6,351 nucleotides of DNA, taken from NCBI GenBank assembly GCA_937872125.1, contig CALMNY010000008.1, positions 1-6,351 of the forward strand. Direction: 5' to 3'. Below the pieces are notes generated by a model that saw only the letters and a program-made list of their open reading frames with translations, ran no database searches and was not told the DNA's origin. Shown here piece by piece: positions 5,109 to 6,351 of the stretch (positions within the stretch are counted from its first letter, which is position 1; the number at the start of each line of letters is the position of its first letter). This stretch comes from an uncultured Candidatus Competibacteraceae bacterium (GTDB taxonomy: Bacteria; Pseudomonadota; Gammaproteobacteria; Competibacterales; Competibacteraceae). The translations under genes were made by a program, and so were the position numbers.

Positions 5109-5471
5109 TTAGTCCTTACTTTTTTCAACTTTTTCTCTTCCGGAGCGCCCCATTTCCTCGTCGTGCTTTTGTTGTTCCCTTGCCATTTCTTCTTGATGTT
5201 TTTGCTGTTCCCGCTCTTGTTCCCTGCGGAATTTCTGTTCCTCCCTCTCTTCTTCTTCGCGCTGTTTTCTGGCTTCTCGTTCCCGTTCTCGCTGGTTTTT
5301 GCTGAATTCTCTCTCTTCCTCTTGCTTCTTTTTCAGCAGTTCCCGTTCTTCCTTCCTCTGTTCCTGGCTTAGTTCGTGGCGTTCCTTTTCGGGACTGTCG
5401 GCGTAAGTAGCCGGAGCGAGCAGGGACACCGACAACATTAACGCGGGGATCAGGAGCGATTGTTTGGTCAT
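5109..5471 (-). CDS. Secreted, highly charged helical protein with 11-residue repeats
   Basis: A 120-residue protein with a signal peptide (residues 1 to about 24, ending ATYA before Asp-Ser). Nearly all the mature part (26-120) is Glu, Arg, Lys and Gln, with hardly any hydrophobic residues. That favours a single stable alpha helix rather than a classical coiled coil with a hydrophobic core. Residues 87-97 (REQQKHQEEMA) and 98-108 (REQQKHDEEMG) form a tandem 11-residue repeat, the period of three helical turns. There are no cysteines, membrane helix or lipobox, so it is probably a soluble periplasmic rod or linker. The ATG at 5471-5469 has AGAGGT about 10 bases upstream. It lies 86 bases after the TPR gene on the same strand. 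Function is unknown; such charged sequence gives spurious matches, so family assignment is risky. Confidence 0.78.
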   Translation of the reverse strand: MTKQSLLIPALMLSVSLLAPATYADSPEKERHELSQEQRKEERELLKKKQEEEREFSKNQREREREARKQREEEEREEQKFRREQEREQQKHQEEMAREQQKHDEEMGRSGREKVEKSKD

Positions 5472-5502
5472 CGAAAACTACCTCTTGAAGGGATCAATCA
5501 TT

Positions 5503-5529
5503 GTGAATGGCCAGCAAAAAGGCCTTCAC
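5503..5529 (-). terminator. Possible hairpin between the TPR gene and the charged-protein gene
   Basis: On the minus strand GTGAAGGCC (5529-5521) can pair with GGCCATTCAC (5512-5503), giving a 9-bp stem with one bulged base and an 8-base loop containing a T run. A second short stem, GGCGCC / GGCGCC, occurs near 5534-5555. Either could slow or end transcription after the TPR gene. No T tract follows the stem, so the terminator reading is weak and an RNA-processing or attenuation role is equally possible. Confidence 0.3.
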
Positions 5530-5557
5530 TTCGGGCGCCCTACGACAGCGGCGCCGG

Positions 5558-6351
5558 TCATGATCGAACCAGCCACGCCCCTGCGGGAATCCTGTCCCTG
5601 CCCTCGGGGCAGCGACCCGGTGGCGGTTGGTGTCCGGGTGGACGGTCCGGGAACCAAAGCCGGCATTCGCCCGGCGGCGGGCGATGGCCGGCCGGGATGC
5701 GAGGAAAAGAGGGGTCGTCATCTGCTTCGGAAATCGCTTCCCGCGGGTTGCCGCGCGAAACCGGGTGTTTCCCGTTCCGTGATCGGTCCGGTTCCAGTTC
5801 GGTATCCGCCGCGCTGGGCGCGCTCCGCCGAGAGACAATTTCGCTTCCCGAGGGATCGGGCCACCGATGCGACGCCCGTTCCCGGCTGAGCTGTTCGCGG
5901 TACGTCGCGGCTTGCGCTTCGGCCAGGCGGCGGCGCTCGGTTTCCTGGGCCAGTCGGTCCTGCAACGTGCGTTGCTCGCGGTCGATGGCGGGCGGAGCCA
6001 GATTTTGGCCGGCCGCTTGGCGGGCCGCGCCGCTCAACCAGGCGTTGCGGGCGCGCAGGCTGGCGTCATTGCCCGCCAGCGCATCCGATTTGGCGGCCAG
6101 GGCTTGCGCTTGCGGATAGCGGCCCTGCTGGAGGGCGGTTTGCCCCAAATAGTGCCAGATGGCGGCGTTGCGCGGTTCGATGCGCAGTGCGCGCTCCAAG
6201 GCGGCCCCGGCCTTATCCAACTGATTGCTCTTGACGTACTGGTCGGCGCTATCAAGCAAGGCTGTAACGGCTTGATTACCCTCGCGGGTGATTTCCGCTG
6301 GCGGCAGCTCCACCGGCCGAGGCGGCGGCGTTGGGGCAGCGGGCGCAGGTT
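5558..6351 (-). CDS. TPR protein with coiled-coil and proline-glycine C-terminal module (5' end outside window)
   Basis: The last 263 residues of a protein whose start lies beyond the right edge. In-window order: a Pro/Ala-rich linker (APAAPTPPPRP); a TPR-like region (SADQYVKSNQLDKAGAALER, then ALRIEPRNAAIWHYLGQTAL and QQGRYPQAQALAAKS); a charged coiled coil (QRTLQDRLAQETERRRLAEA); a polar low-complexity stretch; and a C-terminal module at about 5561-5700 of the form PPPGECRxWFPxxPPGHQPPPGRC, ending RIPAGAWLVRS. That module recurs at the C-terminus of many small secreted gammaproteobacterial proteins, usually without TPRs; this is from memory. The protein is probably periplasmic or envelope-attached, but the needed N-terminus is not visible. 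A GTG at 6313 is in frame, but the open Pro-rich sequence upstream argues against it as the start. The frame stays open with typical codon use through the module, so I see no frameshift. Confidence 0.78.
   Translation of the reverse strand, partial: PAPAAPTPPPRPVELPPAEITREGNQAVTALLDSADQYVKSNQLDKAGAALERALRIEPRNAAIWHYLGQTALQQGRYPQAQALAAKSDALAGNDASLRARNAWLSGAARQAAGQNLAPPAIDREQRTLQDRLAQETERRRLAEAQAATYREQLSRERASHRWPDPSGSEIVSRRSAPSAADTELEPDRSRNGKHPVSRGNPREAISEADDDPSFPRIPAGHRPPPGECRLWFPDRPPGHQPPPGRCPEGRDRIPAGAWLVRS

Noticed and set aside
5163..5372. Plus-strand Phe/Leu-rich frame resembling a membrane protein
   Set aside because: The hydrophobic translation is the complement of Glu/Lys/Gln codons in the helical secreted protein, which has a signal peptide and ribosome site.
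5494..5838. Alternative minus-strand frame over the TPR protein C-terminus, considered as a frameshift continuation
   Set aside because: The TPR frame itself carries the recurrent PPPGECRxW / PPGHQPPPGRC / GAWLVRS pattern up to its stop, so no frame change is needed.

Overview
This is a GC-rich bacterial window in which nearly all genes lie on the minus strand. Gene style suggests a gammaproteobacterium: short intergenic gaps, Shine-Dalgarno-led starts, several small secreted or membrane proteins, and a DUF2784 membrane protein. This assignment is an inference. I cannot name the species, and I see no rRNA, tRNA, CRISPR array or transposase.

Left part (1-1855, minus strand): a signal-peptide protein with a DUF4124-like N-terminus, a BEM46-type alpha/beta hydrolase, a short remnant of a CLP1-like P-loop polynucleotide kinase, and a zinc-ribbon Nudix hydrolase that runs off the left edge. 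The kinase remnant is cut off after its DPG motif and has lost the Walker A lysine. The Nudix protein lacks one of the four expected zinc-ribbon cysteines. This end of the cluster looks rearranged or decaying.

Middle (1979-2829): a divergent plus-strand pair, a DUF2784 membrane protein followed by a 39-residue one-helix protein. They converge on a 67-residue one-helix membrane protein on the minus strand.

Partition-like block (2894-4803, minus strand): the most interesting part. A small deviant-Walker-A ParA ATPase overlaps by 8 bases a 107-residue protein with a ribbon-helix-helix C-terminus. Two bases further on lies a secreted protein of unknown function. Upstream of parA is a WGR-domain gene, and both its promoter region and that of parA are packed with related AT-rich palindromes built on TGATAC/GGTATGA half-sites. 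The layout matches type Ib partition systems (ParF/ParG-like), in which the small RHH protein binds a centromere/operator array. What is unusual is that the array is split in two around a WGR gene and that the operon appears to continue into a secreted-protein gene.

Right part (4804-6351): about 300 bases without a convincing gene, holding a perfect 14-bp inverted repeat and a short charged reading frame. Next, on the minus strand, is a secreted, very charged helical protein with an 11-residue tandem repeat. Last comes the 3' part of a TPR protein that ends in a proline-glycine-rich C-terminal module. The sequence from about 4700 to 5480 is visibly richer in A+T than its surroundings, which fits a separately acquired or integrated block.
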